Source: Loktanella sp. PT4BL
GTDB taxonomy: Bacteria > Pseudomonadota > Alphaproteobacteria > Rhodobacterales > Rhodobacteraceae
Direction: 5' to 3'
DNA: 64,000 nucleotides
Assembly: GCF_003201935.1 (NCBI RefSeq)
Contig: NZ_QJJL01000006.1
Coordinates: 62,001-126,000, forward strand
Below the pieces are notes generated by a model, which did no database searches, was not told the origin of the DNA, and worked only from the letters and a program-made list of their open reading frames with translations. Positions within the stretch are counted from its first letter, which is position 1. The number at the start of each line of letters is the position of its first letter. Shown here one piece after another: positions 1 to 8,851 of this stretch. The translations under genes and the position numbers were made by a program.

Positions 1-135
1 CTGCGCCAATTGCGCGATTCCGTTGAAAGCCATGTTACCGGCAACGCCGGCTGTCATCGCGCTCAAACGGCCAAACCGCGATACGCGGCTGGCTGGCACG
101 GCAAGCGCGCGCACGTTGGGGTGTTTGTCACTCAT
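1..135 (-). CDS. Partial ABC1/AarF/UbiB-family kinase, N-terminus only
   Basis: An ATG at 135-133 opens a frame that runs without a stop to the window edge, giving 45 residues beginning MSDKHPNVRALAVPASR. Its RFGRLSAMTAGVAGNMA stretch resembles the N-terminal region of alphaproteobacterial ABC1 (AarF/COQ8/UbiB) atypical kinases, which support ubiquinone biosynthesis. The diagnostic KxGQ and kinase motifs lie outside the window, so the assignment is from memory of the family N-terminus. No good Shine-Dalgarno is visible. The TIGR03643-like gene lies 35 bp upstream in the same direction. Confidence 0.55.
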   Translation of the reverse strand, partial: MSDKHPNVRALAVPASRVSRFGRLSAMTAGVAGNMAFNGIAQLAQ

Positions 136-170
136 CACGTGGAGGTAGGCGGGTCGCGCCACATTGCCAG

Positions 171-386
171 CTATTTATAATGCGCCCGCCTGTCCGAAAA
201 GTCGCGGACGCGTTTACGCCATGCGCGGTAACTGCCGGTTTTCAGGGTGTCGCGCATCAGGGTTTTGACGTCATTCTCGCCAATCCCGTATTCGCGGTGG
301 ATATCCGCAAAGCTGACGTGATCCGAAAGCGCCATCTGGATCACTTCGCTGACATGTTCGGGGGCAAGTTCAGGTTTCTTCGTCAT
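171..386 (-). CDS. TIGR03643 (DUF2805) family small protein
   Basis: A 71-residue protein beginning MTKKPELAPEHVSEVIQMAL. It contains a helix-turn-helix-like section (SFADIHREYGIGENDVKTLM) and a basic tail with AWRKRV. This pattern matches the small conserved TIGR03643/DUF2805 proteins, whose function is unknown to me. I chose the ATG at 386 because GGCAGGG lies just upstream. An in-frame ATG at 413 has no ribosome binding site. The gene is followed on the same strand by the partial ABC1-kinase gene, so the two may be co-transcribed. Confidence 0.7.
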   Translation of the reverse strand: MTKKPELAPEHVSEVIQMALSDHVSFADIHREYGIGENDVKTLMRDTLKTGSYRAWRKRVRDFSDRRAHYK

Positions 387-479
387 GCCCTGCCACGTAG
401 CGGGGCCGCGCATGAAAGCAAGCTGCGACCAATGACCCTCTACAGTCGCCTTCCATCGCGCCCGTCCTATCTGGGGAAC

Positions 480-1307
480 ATGGATCAGAACACCCCCTCT
501 CCCTTCAAGCGGCTGCTCACCCTTTGTCTCGGTGTCTTGCGCCCGCCTGCAGGCCGCAAACGGATCGCGGTGGCGTTTCTATATGGCGTCGTCTGTCACG
601 CGATTTTTGCAGCCGCGGTGATCGCGATGATCACGGCCATGTTTTTCGGGATGAGCGAAAGTCTGGGCCGTGTACCAGGCACTTGGGCGATTTTGGCCAA
701 CGCACTTTTGATCCTGCAGTTTCCACTGATGCATTCCCTGCTCCTCAGCGCGCGGGGGCGGCGGTTGCTTGGCTATCTCGCCCCCGCGGCCTACAGCGGC
801 ACGCTCTCAACCACGACTTATGCGATTGTGGCCTCCGTTCAGCTTCTGGCGCTCTTTGCGCTTTGGACACCCAGCGGCATTGTCTGGTGGCGCGCCGAAG
901 GGACCGCATTCTATGTCATCTGCACCTTCTATGTGATCGCTTGGCTGCTGCTGATCAAAGCCAGCTATGACGCCGGGGCCGAGGTGCAATCAGGTGCCTT
1001 GGGGTGGATGTCCTTGGCGCAAAACATCAAACCCGTCTTCCCCGACATGCCTGTTACGGGTCTGTTCCGGATCATCCGACAGCCAATCTATGTGGCTTTT
1101 GCCCTGACGCTTTGGACTGTCCCTGTCTGGACACCCGACCAGTTGGCCCTTGCGATCAGTCTGACCGCATACTGCCTTGCCGCACCCCTCCTGAAAGAGC
1201 GGCGATTTGCCCAGCGCTACGGGGAAAGGTTCGCACGCTACCAAGCCACAGTGCCTTATGCGGTGCCAGCCCTGCGCAAGTTGCCAAAGCATACAGACCA
1301 GCCATGA
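480..1307 (+). CDS. Isoprenylcysteine carboxyl methyltransferase-like (NnrU/PEMT-type) membrane protein
   Basis: A 275-residue integral membrane protein with about six hydrophobic segments. The C-terminal pattern MPVTGLFRIIRQPIYVAF, followed by PLLKERRFAQRYGERFARYQ, matches the SAM-binding, membrane-embedded methyltransferase fold of the ICMT/PEMT superfamily (GxxRxPxY, then E..L...G..Y..Y). The substrate cannot be inferred. I chose the ATG at 480 because GGGGAA precedes it. The longer frame opening at 180 only reads through the opposite-strand gene and is hydrophilic. It converges on clpA across a strong terminator. Confidence 0.75.
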   Translation: MDQNTPSPFKRLLTLCLGVLRPPAGRKRIAVAFLYGVVCHAIFAAAVIAMITAMFFGMSESLGRVPGTWAILANALLILQFPLMHSLLLSARGRRLLGYLAPAAYSGTLSTTTYAIVASVQLLALFALWTPSGIVWWRAEGTAFYVICTFYVIAWLLLIKASYDAGAEVQSGALGWMSLAQNIKPVFPDMPVTGLFRIIRQPIYVAFALTLWTVPVWTPDQLALAISLTAYCLAAPLLKERRFAQRYGERFARYQATVPYAVPALRKLPKHTDQP

Positions 1308-1338
1308 AAAAACCCGCCGCGCAGTTTGCGCGGCGGGT
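1306..1338 (-). terminator. Rho-independent terminator of clpA
   Basis: A perfect 11-bp stem (1312-1322 with 1328-1338) has a 5-nt loop. On the minus strand it is followed by a run of T residues (complement of the A run at 1307-1312). It starts 22 bp after the clpA stop. Read on the plus strand the stem lacks a T tract, so it mainly terminates clpA. Confidence 0.9.
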
Positions 1339-1359
1339 GATTATCAATGCACCTGATGG

Positions 1360-3684
1360 TTAGTCTGCCGTCAGAAGCGGCGGCTTTTTGCTGCCACCTG
1401 TGATCCGGCCCGGCGACGGTTCTTCAAACGTCAGATCCAGCGCGCCTTTCTTGACACCAACCTTGACGACACCACCCTTGACCAGCTTGCCAAAGAGCAG
1501 CTCTTCGGCCAGCGGCTTTTTGATGTGTTCCTGAATGACACGGCCCAGCGGGCGCGCACCCATCTTTTCATCATAGCCCTTGTCGGCCAGCCATTCGGCG
1601 GCGGCCTTGGTCAGTTCGATGTGCACATTACGGTCGATCAGTTGTGCCTCAAGCTGCAGCACGAATTTCTCGACAACCTGCATGATCACCTCTTTCGGCA
1701 GTGCACCGAAGCTGATGATCGCATCCAGACGGTTGCGGAATTCCGGCGTAAATGTCCGCTCGATCGCGGCGGTATCCTCACCGGTCCGCGCTTCACGGCC
1801 AAAGCCCAGAGCATTCTTCGACATCTCGGCCGCACCTGCGTTCGAAGTCATGATGATGATAACGTTGCGGAAATCGGTTGTCCGGCCGTTGTGGTCGGTC
1901 AATTTCCCGTGGTCCATCACCTGCAACAGGATGTTGTAGACGTCAGGATGTGCCTTTTCCATCTCGTCGAGCAACAAGACACAATGCGGGTTCTGATCGA
2001 CACCGTCAGTCAGCATACCACCCTGATCAAAACCGACGTAACCGGGAGGCGCACCGATCAAGCGTGAAACCGCGTGCTTCTCCATGTACTCGGACATGTC
2101 AAAGCGCAACAGTTCAACACCCAGTGTATCGGCCAGTTGCTTGGCCACTTCGGTTTTACCAACACCGGTTGGGCCGGCGAACAGGTAGTTACCAATCGGT
2201 TTCTCCGGTTCACGCAGACCTGCTCGTGCCAGTTTGATGGCGGAAGACAGGGCCTCGATCGCCTGATCCTGACCAAAGACAACGCGCTTGAGGGACTTTT
2301 CAAGATCCTTAAGCACCTCTGCATCGTCTTTCGAGACGTTCTTAGGCGGAATACGGGCAATCTTAGCCACGACTTCCTCGATCTCTTTGGCGCCAATCAT
2401 CTTGCGACGCTTGGATTCCGCGACCAGATGCTGTGCGGCACCCGCTTCGTCGATCACGTCAATCGCCTTATCGGGCAATTTTCGGTCGTTGATATAACGC
2501 GCAGAAAGCTCCACCGCGGTTTTGATCGCGTCGGCGGTGTATTTGATGTGGTGGTGCTCTTCGAAGTAAGGCTTCAGACCCTGCAAAATCTTGATCGCGT
2601 CAGGAACCGAAGGCTCTGTCACGTCAATCTTCTGGAACCGGCGCGACAAGGCACGGTCCTTTTCAAAGTGCTGGCGGAATTCCTTATAGGTCGTGGACCC
2701 CATGCAGCGCAGCTTGCCCCCCTGCAAGGCAGGTTTCAGCAAGTTGGACGCATCCATAGCGCCGCCGGATGTGGCACCGGCACCGATCACTGTGTGGATT
2801 TCATCAATGAACAGCACCGCATCTTTATGCTCTTCCATCTCTGTCATCACAGCTTTCAGGCGTTCCTCGAAGTCACCGCGATAGCGTGTACCGGCCAACA
2901 ACGCCCCCATATCGAGCGAATAGATGGTCGCCTTCGACAGCACTTCAGGCGTTTCGCCGTTCACGATCTTGAACGCGAGACCTTCGGCAATAGCGGTTTT
3001 ACCCACGCCTGGATCACCCACCAGAAGCGGGTTGTTCTTGCGGCGGCGGCACAGCACCTGAATGCAGCGTTCAACCTCATGCGCGCGACCGATCAGCGGA
3101 TCAACATCGCCTTTGGTCGCTTTGGCGTTCAGATCGACGCAGTACTTGGACAGCGCGCTTTCTTTTTCGTCGCCTTCGCCCGGCGCGATTGTTTCGCTTT
3201 CGTCGGTAGATCCTGTGACAGGGCGCGATTCACCGAAAGCGGGGTCTTTGGCCACGCCATGGGCGATAAAGTTCACCGCGTCATAGCGCGTCATATCCTG
3301 TTCCTGCAGGAAGTAGGCGGCATTGCTTTCACGCTCGGCAAAGATCGCGACCAGCACGTTAGCGCCGGTCACTTCGCTGCGGCCGGATGATTGCACATGG
3401 ATTGCCGCACGTTGAATAACCCGCTGGAACGCAGCAGTCGGCACCGCCTCGGACCCTTCAACATCCGTGATCAAGGTTGAAAGATCATCCTCGATAAATC
3501 CTTCCAGATCCTTGCGCAGCTCATCAAGGTTAACCGAGCACGCACGCATCACGCGCGCCGCGTCAGGTTCGTCAATCAACGCAAGAAGCAGGTGTTCCAG
3601 CGTGGCAAGTTCATGCTTGTGTTCATTGGCCAGCGCAAGTGCGCCATGAATGGACTGCTCGAGTGTGGTCGAAAATGATGGCAC
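1360..3684 (-). CDS. clpA: ATP-dependent Clp protease ATP-binding subunit ClpA
   Basis: Hsp100/AAA+ unfoldase that, with ClpP, degrades N-degron and other substrates in the cytoplasm. The 774-residue protein has an N-terminal Clp-N repeat region, then two AAA+ modules with Walker A motifs GDPGVGKT (about residue 223) and GPTGVGKT (about residue 504), and the arginine-finger-type FRNRLD segment. I place the start at the GTG at 3684 (protein begins [17 protein letters not shown], as in other ClpA). AAGGAG lies at an ideal distance upstream, and the in-frame ATG at 3795 would add 37 basic residues unlike the family. No clpS is adjacent. Confidence 0.95.
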   Translation of the reverse strand: MPSFSTTLEQSIHGALALANEHKHELATLEHLLLALIDEPDAARVMRACSVNLDELRKDLEGFIEDDLSTLITDVEGSEAVPTAAFQRVIQRAAIHVQSSGRSEVTGANVLVAIFAERESNAAYFLQEQDMTRYDAVNFIAHGVAKDPAFGESRPVTGSTDESETIAPGEGDEKESALSKYCVDLNAKATKGDVDPLIGRAHEVERCIQVLCRRRKNNPLLVGDPGVGKTAIAEGLAFKIVNGETPEVLSKATIYSLDMGALLAGTRYRGDFEERLKAVMTEMEEHKDAVLFIDEIHTVIGAGATSGGAMDASNLLKPALQGGKLRCMGSTTYKEFRQHFEKDRALSRRFQKIDVTEPSVPDAIKILQGLKPYFEEHHHIKYTADAIKTAVELSARYINDRKLPDKAIDVIDEAGAAQHLVAESKRRKMIGAKEIEEVVAKIARIPPKNVSKDDAEVLKDLEKSLKRVVFGQDQAIEALSSAIKLARAGLREPEKPIGNYLFAGPTGVGKTEVAKQLADTLGVELLRFDMSEYMEKHAVSRLIGAPPGYVGFDQGGMLTDGVDQNPHCVLLLDEMEKAHPDVYNILLQVMDHGKLTDHNGRTTDFRNVIIIMTSNAGAAEMSKNALGFGREARTGEDTAAIERTFTPEFRNRLDAIISFGALPKEVIMQVVEKFVLQLEAQLIDRNVHIELTKAAAEWLADKGYDEKMGARPLGRVIQEHIKKPLAEELLFGKLVKGGVVKVGVKKGALDLTFEEPSPGRITGGSKKPPLLTAD

Positions 3685-3790
3685 GGCTTGTGCTCCTTCA
3701 TATCGGGGGTTGGCGCGAACCAACCGTGGCCTCTTACCCTTAAGGTTTGGTTTTATTTGCCAACCTTCAAGGACTTTTTTCGCTTTTGGC

Positions 3791-3807
3791 ATCACAATTC
3801 GTGTGAT
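3791..3807. promoter_or_regulatory. Short inverted repeat upstream of clpA
   Basis: ATCACA-ATTCG-TGTGAT forms a 6-bp inverted repeat about 107 bp upstream of the clpA GTG start, between gloB and clpA. It could be an operator or an mRNA hairpin. No regulator can be named from sequence alone. Confidence 0.3.
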
Positions 3808-3853
3808 GCTTGGTTTTTGACCTGCTTTTCACCACGCGCTTGCAGCAGGATGG

Positions 3854-4627
3854 TTAAAACTTGTCTTTTTGCGCCCGTGCAAAGGTAAACACATCCAGAT
3901 CAGACGCGTCGTTCATGCCAAGGGCGGCTTTGAATTCGGGAACATCAGCGCGCAAAAACGGGTTCGTGCGCTTCTCTTCGGTCAGCGTTGACGGGACAGT
4001 TGGTTTGCCAGCGGCGCGCGCCGCTTCGATCTCCTTGATACGAAAGATAAGGTCGGAATTCTCCGGGTCAAGGGACATCGCAAAACGCGCATTGGCGCTC
4101 GTGTACTCATGGCCGGAACAGACCAACGTATCATCAGGCAGCGCGCGCAGTTTTTGCATGCTGTCCCACATCTGCGCAGGCGTTCCTTCAAACAGGCGCC
4201 CACAGCCCAGCGCCATGAGGCTATCGGCGGTAAAGACCAGCCCCGCATCCGGCATATGAAAGGCAATATGGCCGATGGTATGGCCCGAGACATCCATAAT
4301 GTGGGTCGGTTGCCCGCAGACCGTCACGGTGTCGCCATCCTCAACAGCCAGATCAAGGTCCGGCAAACGATGGGCATCAGCCTTGGCCCCGATCACGCGC
4401 GCACCTTCACGCAGTGCGGCAACGCCATCAATATGATCATTGTGGTGATGGGTGATCAAAATATCATTCAGGCGCCATCCCTGCGCGGCAAGTGCGGCCG
4501 CAATCGGCGCTGCCTCTGGCGCATCGACCAACGCGGTTTCGCCTGTGTCGTGGTTATGCACCAAAAAAGCATAATTATCCGTCCGGCATGGCACCACGAC
4601 CAATTCAACCTCTGATCTCTTTGTCAT
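3854..4627 (-). CDS. gloB: Hydroxyacylglutathione hydrolase (glyoxalase II)
   Basis: Hydrolyses S-D-lactoylglutathione to D-lactate and glutathione, the second step of methylglyoxal detoxification, in the cytoplasm. The 257-residue protein has the metallo-beta-lactamase metal motif THHHNDHIDG near residue 55, later HTIGHI and the C-terminal HEYT segment, and ends with the HxxxC domain region typical of GloB (EEKRTNPFLR). I chose the ATG at 4627, preceded by GAAAGG, over the ATG at 4756, which adds 43 unrelated residues. It is divergent from the downstream methyltransferase gene, with 63 bp between starts. Confidence 0.93.
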   Translation of the reverse strand: MTKRSEVELVVVPCRTDNYAFLVHNHDTGETALVDAPEAAPIAAALAAQGWRLNDILITHHHNDHIDGVAALREGARVIGAKADAHRLPDLDLAVEDGDTVTVCGQPTHIMDVSGHTIGHIAFHMPDAGLVFTADSLMALGCGRLFEGTPAQMWDSMQKLRALPDDTLVCSGHEYTSANARFAMSLDPENSDLIFRIKEIEAARAAGKPTVPSTLTEEKRTNPFLRADVPEFKAALGMNDASDLDVFTFARAQKDKF

Positions 4628-4690
4628 GGCAATGTGCCTTTCTCTTGATATGCTACCCCCATAGCTTTGCCCAAGGAGTTGCAAACCGCA

Positions 4691-5464
4691 ATGCATCTCG
4701 ACGTTCTGGATCTGCGCAACTTTTATTACCGCAGCGCATTGGGGCGTGCGGCGCAAAAAGTGATCCGCGACGAACTCTGCGCGCTCTGGCCCGAGGCCAA
4801 GGGGCAGATGGTTGTGGGGTTCGGTTTCGCGGTGCCCTTGCTAAGGCCCTTCCTGAAAGATGCGCGGCGGGTGATCGGACTGATGCCGGGGCCACAAGGT
4901 GTGATGCCATGGCCACCCGATGGCAACAATGTCAGCGTGCTCTGTGAAGATACATCCTGGCCGATCGAGACAGGCCATGTCGACAAACTCGTCATGCTGC
5001 ACGGGCTGGAAACCACCGAACAGCCCTCATTGCTGCTGGATGAGGCATGGCGCGTCCTTGGCCCGGGCGGGCGGGCCGTCTTTATTGTACCGAACCGCGC
5101 GGGGCTTTGGTCGCGCTCGGATGCCACACCCTTTGGCTATGGGCGCCCCTATTCCCTCAGCCAGCTGGAGGCCCAGCTCCGGCGGCACCAATTTGTGACC
5201 GAACGCACCATGTCCGCGCTCTACCAGCCGCCCTCGGCAAGCAAGCTCTGGCGCAAATCAGCCGGTTTTCTTGAAAAAGTAGGGCATAACCTACCGGTTG
5301 TGGCCGCAGGTGGCGTGTTGATCGTCGAGGTCAGCAAACAAATGGCCGCCCCCACACGGCCGGGATTGACCGAAGCGGTGCGCAAACCCTTCAGGGCCCT
5401 TGAAGGCATCACAAAACCCAAGCCGAAGCCGGAACCGTCAGCGTCACGGGTCATCGTCAGATAG
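4691..5464 (+). CDS. Class I SAM-dependent methyltransferase
   Basis: A 257-residue protein related to UbiE/type-11 methyltransferases. The [25 protein letters not shown] block corresponds to motif III of the fold (acidic/hydrophobic strand, then LKPGG). The usual glycine-rich motif I is weak ([10 protein letters not shown]). This form is often found beside gloB in Rhodobacteraceae, though the partnership is from memory. I chose the ATG at 4691 with AAGGAG upstream; a TTG at 4667 would place the SD inside the gene. The C-terminal tail is Pro/Lys rich. The substrate is unknown. Confidence 0.8.
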   Translation: MHLDVLDLRNFYYRSALGRAAQKVIRDELCALWPEAKGQMVVGFGFAVPLLRPFLKDARRVIGLMPGPQGVMPWPPDGNNVSVLCEDTSWPIETGHVDKLVMLHGLETTEQPSLLLDEAWRVLGPGGRAVFIVPNRAGLWSRSDATPFGYGRPYSLSQLEAQLRRHQFVTERTMSALYQPPSASKLWRKSAGFLEKVGHNLPVVAAGGVLIVEVSKQMAAPTRPGLTEAVRKPFRALEGITKPKPKPEPSASRVIVR

Positions 5465-5475
5465 CAAGGGAAAGA

Positions 5476-6003
5476 TTACCGCTCACGCGCGAGCACGAGC
5501 ACCCAATAAGGCCCCCGCGCGCTGTCTGCCTTCGCAAGTGCGAAGTCCTCGAACCGTGGATCGAGATTATTTGCCCTATGCCCGGAAGAATTCATCCATG
5601 CATCCAGCACGGCCTGCTCATCAACCTGACCGCGCGCGATATTCTCGCCGACACGGTTCCACTGATAGCCTGCATCGGTGACGCGTTGTCCAACGGTTGA
5701 TCCGTCACTCCCCGTGTGGGAGAAAAAATTATTCGCAGCCATGTCATTTGCATGCCGGTTCGCCGCCACACCAAGGCGGCTATCATAGGTCAGCGCCCCT
5801 GCACCTGCCCCTGACCGCACACCATTGAGCATACTTGAAAATGTCTGGCTGGGGGCTGCGGACACGGCAACTTGCGGCAAATCCGCAATCGGGATAGGCG
5901 CCGCACCGCTGCTAGAACTTGTACTCAGGCTCGTCGTGCTGCCACCGGCACCGCCACATGCTGTAGCAAGGCATAACGCGGCTATCGCAAAAGTTCTTTT
6001 CAT
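5476..6003 (-). CDS. CAP/SCP-domain (PR-1-like) lipoprotein
   Basis: A 175-residue protein with a signal peptide ending in a lipobox-like LATAC (Cys16), then a Ser/Thr-rich linker and a CAP domain. CAP motifs include LTYDSRLGVAANRHANDMA, FFSHTGSDGSTVGQRV, RVGENIARG and AWMNSSGHRANNLDPRF, which carry the conserved His/Glu/His cleft residues. Bacterial CAP lipoproteins are exported; their activity is generally undefined. The -3 position of the lipobox is Ala rather than Leu/Val. It converges on the methyltransferase gene with 11 bp between stops and is divergent from the TPR/beta-barrel gene at 6277. Confidence 0.85.
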   Translation of the reverse strand: MKRTFAIAALCLATACGGAGGSTTSLSTSSSSGAAPIPIADLPQVAVSAAPSQTFSSMLNGVRSGAGAGALTYDSRLGVAANRHANDMAANNFFSHTGSDGSTVGQRVTDAGYQWNRVGENIARGQVDEQAVLDAWMNSSGHRANNLDPRFEDFALAKADSARGPYWVLVLARER

Positions 6004-6276
6004 GAATCTTGTCCAAATCTTGTTTCAGAAAACAGCTATGGCACCATCCACTTTTCACTCAATCGAAACCTGCAAAGCACTGCTGGGTAAGCACAAATAT
6101 GCCCGCGACAGCAAAAACTAGAGAGGAAGTCCGCCGAAAATGGGATGGAATTGTGGCAAAAATAAAGCGACGCGATAAGAGGCGGCGAAACAGGCTGACT
6201 TTCTGACTGTGATAGCGCATGAGAAAAGACATGGTGGAAGTCACGTTTGCCGACCAGCCGAAAGGGGGCGACCAGA

Positions 6277-7641
6277 ATGCGGATCATAGCACGCCTCTGC
6301 GCCATAGCAGTTGCGACAACCCCAGCCTACGCCCAGTCAGCAAATAGTCTTCAAGAGCAGGCCGAAGCCGCCCTTGTCGCAGGCGCGCCCGCCACAACCC
6401 TGCGCCTTGCCCAAGAGATGCTATGCGCGCAACCGGACGATTTTGTTGCGCTCTACCTGCTGGCACTTGCCCAGTCGGACCTGAATGACCCGCAAAGCGC
6501 CGCAGCCTCTGGTGCAAGGGCCTATGCCGCCGCGACAAGCCAGGACACCCGCTTTGAAACTGCGCGCTTTGTGGCCGGCGCACATTTTCAGGCCGGTCAC
6601 TATACCCGATCTGCATTCTGGTTGCGACGCGCGGCCAATCACGCATCCACCGAAGCCGATTTGCAATTCATCGCAGAGGCCTATGCCAATACGGTTGACA
6701 CCAACCCGCTCTCGATCGCGGTCACCGCCGCAATTGCGCCCACCGATAATATCAACAACGGGTCAGAAGACGGTGTCCTGCGGCTGGAAGGGATCGACCT
6801 GACCTTCGTGCTGCCCGAAGACCGCCGCGCGCTTTCCGGTATCGGCTTTTCTGCCAGCACCGAGCTGCACTACAGGATTTCAGAGACCGCGAACCAGGTC
6901 ACCACACTTAACGCAACGCTTGCGGGCGATACCTATCTGTTGTCAGACGACGCAAAGGCACTGCTTGCTGACTCTCCCGATCCCGAAGTGCAGGCAATTG
7001 ATGGTCGCGATTTTGCGACAGTGACGGCCAGTGTGGGCATCGCGCGACAGCAAAACAACATCAGCCCCCTCGGTCCAGTCATCCTCGGGGCGGCCTTCGG
7101 GACCTATTGGGAGGGCAGCGAAAGGCTGCTCGACTTTCACGACCTCAGCCTCGAACAGACCGTTCCCCTTGGCAACACGAGCCGCCTTCGGCTTCGCGCG
7201 CTCCGGCGATGGCAGGCCGCTCGCACCCCGACGCTATACGATGCAAACATCTACGACCTGACCATCGCCTATGACCGGATGCTGGCAAACCGCGACCAGT
7301 TGCAACTTAGCCTGATATCACAGCGCAATGAGGCAGGACCGGAAAATTCTTTCGACGAATACCAGATCGGCATCGGCTATCTGCTGGCCGAGCCCGTTTT
7401 TGGTGCAAAATTCTCTACGTCTTTCAACATCGGGTTTCGCACATTCGAGGAATTCACAACCACACTCGACGGCCGGGAAGACCGCTTTTACCTCGCTTCG
7501 GCAACTGCGGTGTTCGAGGAGTACAGCTACTTTGGCTTCTCCCCCAGCGTCACGATCTCGGGCTCCCGTATAGACTCAACCGCCGAGGAAAACACGACAT
7601 CAGCAGCACAGATCCTTTTCGGGGTCGCATCGCGGTTCTAG
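6277..7641 (+). CDS. TPR plus C-terminal beta-barrel protein, Slam (DUF560)-like
   Basis: A 454-residue predicted outer-membrane protein. It has a signal peptide (MRIIARLCAIAVATTPAYAQ), then an alpha-helical Ala-rich region of roughly 130 residues with TPR character (LRLAQEMLCAQPDDFVALYLLALAQ, YTRSAFWLRRAAN). About 300 residues of alternating amphipathic strands follow, ending in SRF with a terminal Phe, the usual beta-barrel signature. This layout matches surface lipoprotein assembly modifier (Slam/DUF560) proteins. I chose the ATG at 6277, preceded by AGGGGGCG; a TTG at 6247 is less likely. It is divergent from a CAP-domain lipoprotein. The family call is moderate; an unrelated TPR-barrel protein is possible. 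Confidence 0.65.
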   Translation: MRIIARLCAIAVATTPAYAQSANSLQEQAEAALVAGAPATTLRLAQEMLCAQPDDFVALYLLALAQSDLNDPQSAAASGARAYAAATSQDTRFETARFVAGAHFQAGHYTRSAFWLRRAANHASTEADLQFIAEAYANTVDTNPLSIAVTAAIAPTDNINNGSEDGVLRLEGIDLTFVLPEDRRALSGIGFSASTELHYRISETANQVTTLNATLAGDTYLLSDDAKALLADSPDPEVQAIDGRDFATVTASVGIARQQNNISPLGPVILGAAFGTYWEGSERLLDFHDLSLEQTVPLGNTSRLRLRALRRWQAARTPTLYDANIYDLTIAYDRMLANRDQLQLSLISQRNEAGPENSFDEYQIGIGYLLAEPVFGAKFSTSFNIGFRTFEEFTTTLDGREDRFYLASATAVFEEYSYFGFSPSVTISGSRIDSTAEENTTSAAQILFGVASRF

Positions 7642-7696
7642 GGACAGGACCGATTGGCGTTTGCATCACCACAGCAAAGCCCAGTATGCACAGACC

Positions 7697-8797
7697 ATGA
7701 CAACACCCTTTGAAATCTTCATGGTCTGCACCCCCGGCTTTGAACAGACCCTCCTCGCCGAAGCGCTGGAGAACGGCTTTGCCAACGCGCAGATCACCGC
7801 AGGCGGGGTCACGATCACCGGCACATGGGAGGACGTCTGGCGCGCCAACCTTGTCATGCGCGGGGCCACGCGGATCTTGGCGCGCGTGGGAAGCTTTATG
7901 GCATTCCATCTTGCCCAACTCGACAAACGGGCGCGCAAATATCCATGGGGTGACGTGTTGCGTCAGGACGTCCCTGTACGGGTTGAGGTCAGCACTTCGA
8001 AGAAGTCGAAGATTTACCATGCAGGTGCCGCAACCCAGCGGATCGAGACCGCGCTGAAAGAGAGCCACGGCATGACAATCGCGGCAGACGCGCAGGTGGC
8101 AATCAAAGTCCGCATCGACGACAACCGCGTCACCATCAGCGTCGATACCTCTGGCGAGAGCCTCCACAAGCGCGGCCATAAAGAGGCGGTTGGGAAAGCC
8201 CCGATGCGCGAGACACTGGCCGCACTGATGCTGCGCGACTGCGGCTATGACGGCCGCGAACCGGTGCTCGACCCGATGTGCGGCTCGGGCACCTTCGTGA
8301 TCGAAGCCGCCGAAATCGCCTGTGGCCTCTTCCCCGGCCGGACCCGCGACTTTGCCTTCCAGCAACTTGCAACCTACAAGGACGACAGCTGGCGTAAGGT
8401 GGGTGAAACCCGCGCGCCCACCCAGCATTTCCACGGCAGCGACCGTGACGCAGGCGCCATCCGCATGGCCACCGCCAATGCCGAAAGGGCCGGCGTGGCC
8501 GACCACATCACCTTCCAGAACCTCTCCGCCACCGACATCAAACGCCCCGAAGGCCCACCGGGTCTGATTATCTGCAACCCGCCCTATGGCGGACGGATCG
8601 GCAACCAGAACATGCTCTATGGTGTCTATGCAGGTCTCGGCGAGGCGATTAAACGCGAATTCACGGGCTGGCGGGTTGGCATGGTCACCAGCGAAGCAGG
8701 CCTCGCCAAAGCATCAGGCCTGCCTTTCAAACCCAAAGGGCCCGCCATTCCACACGGCGGCCTCAAGGTCTGGCTCTTCCAGACAGACGCACTCTAG
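7697..8797 (+). CDS. THUMP-domain class I RNA methyltransferase (RlmL/Trm14-like)
   Basis: A 366-residue protein. The N-terminal half carries a THUMP RNA-binding domain (about residues 50-150, VAIKVRIDDNRVTISVDTSGESLHKRG). The C-terminal Rossmann methyltransferase has motif I PVLDPMCGSGTFVIEAAEI and the N6/N2-guanine-type catalytic motif ICNPPYGGRIG. Family members methylate 23S rRNA or tRNA guanosine. The length equals the first half of E. coli RlmKL, so this is the single-enzyme form. I chose the ATG at 7697, where THUMP homology begins; no clear Shine-Dalgarno is visible. Confidence 0.88.
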   Translation: MTTPFEIFMVCTPGFEQTLLAEALENGFANAQITAGGVTITGTWEDVWRANLVMRGATRILARVGSFMAFHLAQLDKRARKYPWGDVLRQDVPVRVEVSTSKKSKIYHAGAATQRIETALKESHGMTIAADAQVAIKVRIDDNRVTISVDTSGESLHKRGHKEAVGKAPMRETLAALMLRDCGYDGREPVLDPMCGSGTFVIEAAEIACGLFPGRTRDFAFQQLATYKDDSWRKVGETRAPTQHFHGSDRDAGAIRMATANAERAGVADHITFQNLSATDIKRPEGPPGLIICNPPYGGRIGNQNMLYGVYAGLGEAIKREFTGWRVGMVTSEAGLAKASGLPFKPKGPAIPHGGLKVWLFQTDAL

Positions 8798-8802
8798 CCC
8801 CT

Positions 8803-8851
8803 GTTATTACTGGCCCAAAAATATCCCCGCCGGAGGCACCTGCCCTCTCAG
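8803..8851. repeat. Dispersed intergenic repeat, copy 1
   Basis: The segment from GTTATTACTGGCCC through ATATCCCCGCCGGAGGC to GCCCTCTCA is closely matched by a second copy at 62287-62336. Both lie immediately after a plus-strand stop codon. This copy runs into the dxs stop region. Confidence 0.6.

Noticed and set aside
180-479. N-terminal 100-codon extension of the methyltransferase-like membrane protein
   Set aside because: It reads antisense to the TIGR03643-like gene and is unlike the family; the ATG at 480 has a ribosome binding site.
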